In this document: one piece after another, positions 62,690-64,000 of the stretch
How the letters are laid out: each line of letters begins with the position of its first letter
How positions within the stretch are numbered: the first letter of the stretch is position 1
Assembly: GCF_051020985.1 (NCBI RefSeq)
Contig: NC_135007.1
Span: 7,507,501-7,571,500 of the forward strand
Length of the DNA: 64,000 nt
Source: Nomia melanderi
Lineage: Eukaryota > Arthropoda > Insecta > Hymenoptera > Halictidae
Reading direction: 5' to 3'
The notes under the pieces: generated by a model
What the model saw: only the letters and a program-made list of their open reading frames with translations
Told to the model about the DNA's origin: nothing
Database searches by the model: none
Translations under genes and position numbers: made by a program

Positions 62690-64000
62690 CTCAACCATGC
62701 CTCATAGTTTCATATTTGCAATAACGAGAACTCTACATCTACCTTAAATTAACCATACTTCACTCAATACCATCCGAATACTACACATTCCCATCATCCT
62801 CATAAAAACCACACGTTTTTACATCCTCACATCAGTCAGCACACCAAGCCTCCAAGTGCACTGCAGCTCAACATAAACCAACAAAATTAACACTACTTCA
62901 GTTGACAAAAGCCCGAGGCAGGGTCCTCGAATTCAACCGAAGAACCACGGAAATACCTTTACCCTATTAAAATGCATTTCCCAAGTGCAACTGCAGTTGC
63001 GCAGTTGAAATTTCAGATACGAGGAAGGATGCCTGCGAGAAAATGTTAGGACAGTAGGGATCGTTCCTGTAAATAACAGAAATCCTTCCTGAGCCAAGGT
63101 CAAATGCTTTCGATATCACTCGGACCATCGCGTTTCTGTTTTTCTTCCACGTTACCGTCTGTACATCCGTGGCCCGACCCGACCTGGCCCGTCCACTTTC
63201 TTTCGTTCCGTATGGGCTGACGGGAGTCTGCCCGGAGGCTGCGCTCCGGCTAAGATAATAATGCATTTGCGAGTTCCGTAGAAATTGAATAACAGTCATG
63301 CTTGAATAATACAGGTATGTAAATGGAGGGCGGCCCGGGTTGGGTGCGAGGTGGCGGGTGCAGTAGTAGCGCAGACGGGATCATTTATATTGTATCCGAA
63401 CCCCGTCGTCTTCTCCTATCTCCGACGAACGTTTTCGAACCTGCCGCGCTTGCATCCCCCTTCCCTGTTTTTCTTCGCGTTTCCTCGTCGCTCATTCATG
63501 TCCCTCTTCGTCTGTTCCTCGCCAATCCCCCGTTCAACCCCTGTATTGTCTGGTTTCGCGTTTCCAGGTACGCTTCGACCTTATCTTGTCCGCTGTAGCT
63601 GCTTTCACGTTTGTCCCTTTCATCAAGCATTTCCGGTTTCGTGTCCCTCAATCTAAGCCGATTCCTCCCACCCTTCTCCACTCCATCCCCTAACTTTTTC
63701 TTTCTCGAACGGAGATCCTTATTCTCTTTCGCGGGCCGTTTCAGTTCGGTTCCGTTTTCAGTCCTCGTTCGTTTAATGAGGATAAAAGAAACGCCCGACT
63801 GTTTCGTTTTACCTCGCTCCTAGTAGATTCTCGTTTCCGGACACGCTCCCCCAGCTCTTTCGCCTCTGAATTTACGCCCCAGTCCTTGCTCCCTATTATT
63901 CGTGAAATCCACGTACCCCTTTATCGCCACTTATTGCGCTGTTTCGGGTACCATGTTTTCGTTTCCTGATATTTTTCGGTCCTCGAGCTGGCCTAATCCT
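62690..64000. other. CpG-rich island, left flank visible (K)
   Basis: The left block 62761-62880 counts C44, G9. The CpG-rich core starts at about 62960 and runs off the window, so the right flank cannot be checked. Confidence 0.5.

Larger units (their letters stand above)
54044..64000 (+). other. timeout intron after exon 14, continuing past the window
   Basis: The exon 14 donor has no recognisable downstream partner in the window. I looked for the next expected family segment (an acidic linker, then an FNFLDYL.RF-like motif) on the + strand and did not find it. The intron is therefore at least 9957 bp. It contains several CpG-rich islands described separately. Confidence 0.7.

Overview
This is eukaryotic nuclear DNA, most likely from an insect and probably from a hymenopteran (bee, ant or wasp type). 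The evidence is AT-rich DNA broken every few kilobases by CpG-rich patches, short 60-150 bp introns mixed with very long ones, mariner-like and piggyBac-like transposon remnants, and a clear TIMELESS/timeout-family gene. The species cannot be named from the sequence. Nothing looks bacterial. Most long open frames here are chance frames inside GC-rich non-coding patches, and several of the longest begin at a TTG rather than an ATG.

Layout. Positions 1-37430 hold no gene I can support. They consist of AT-rich DNA with interspersed 0.3-1 kb CpG-rich islands, a 516 bp internally deleted mariner element (29852-30367), a piggyBac-like MITE (11802-12051), two lone mariner-like ends (7772 and 11719), a degenerate repeat pair (1228 and 2543) and simple repeats. 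The only confident gene is timeout (the mammalian-type TIMELESS homologue), on the + strand. Its start codon is at 38001, preceded by a probable non-coding leader. Fourteen coding exons run to 54043 and encode about the first 650 residues. The C-terminal half lies beyond the window, so everything from 54044 to 64000 is intron. Thirteen introns are complete. The first five are short (64-207 bp), then come 2.1, 1.05, 0.5, 0.07, 1.8, 0.07, 0.1 and 7.8 kb, and the last exceeds 9.9 kb. One intron has a GC-AG boundary.

The most unusual pattern is compositional. At least ten CpG-rich islands sit at an abrupt strand-skew flip. The + strand is strongly C-rich and G-depleted just left of the island and strongly G-rich and C-depleted just right of it (hand counts in 120 bp blocks reach C44:G5 on the left and G38:C5 on the right). 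The sign is the same at every island, including islands inside timeout introns, so timeout transcription does not explain it. The polarity fits small bidirectional replication origins or divergent transcription start regions. This is inference and needs experimental data.
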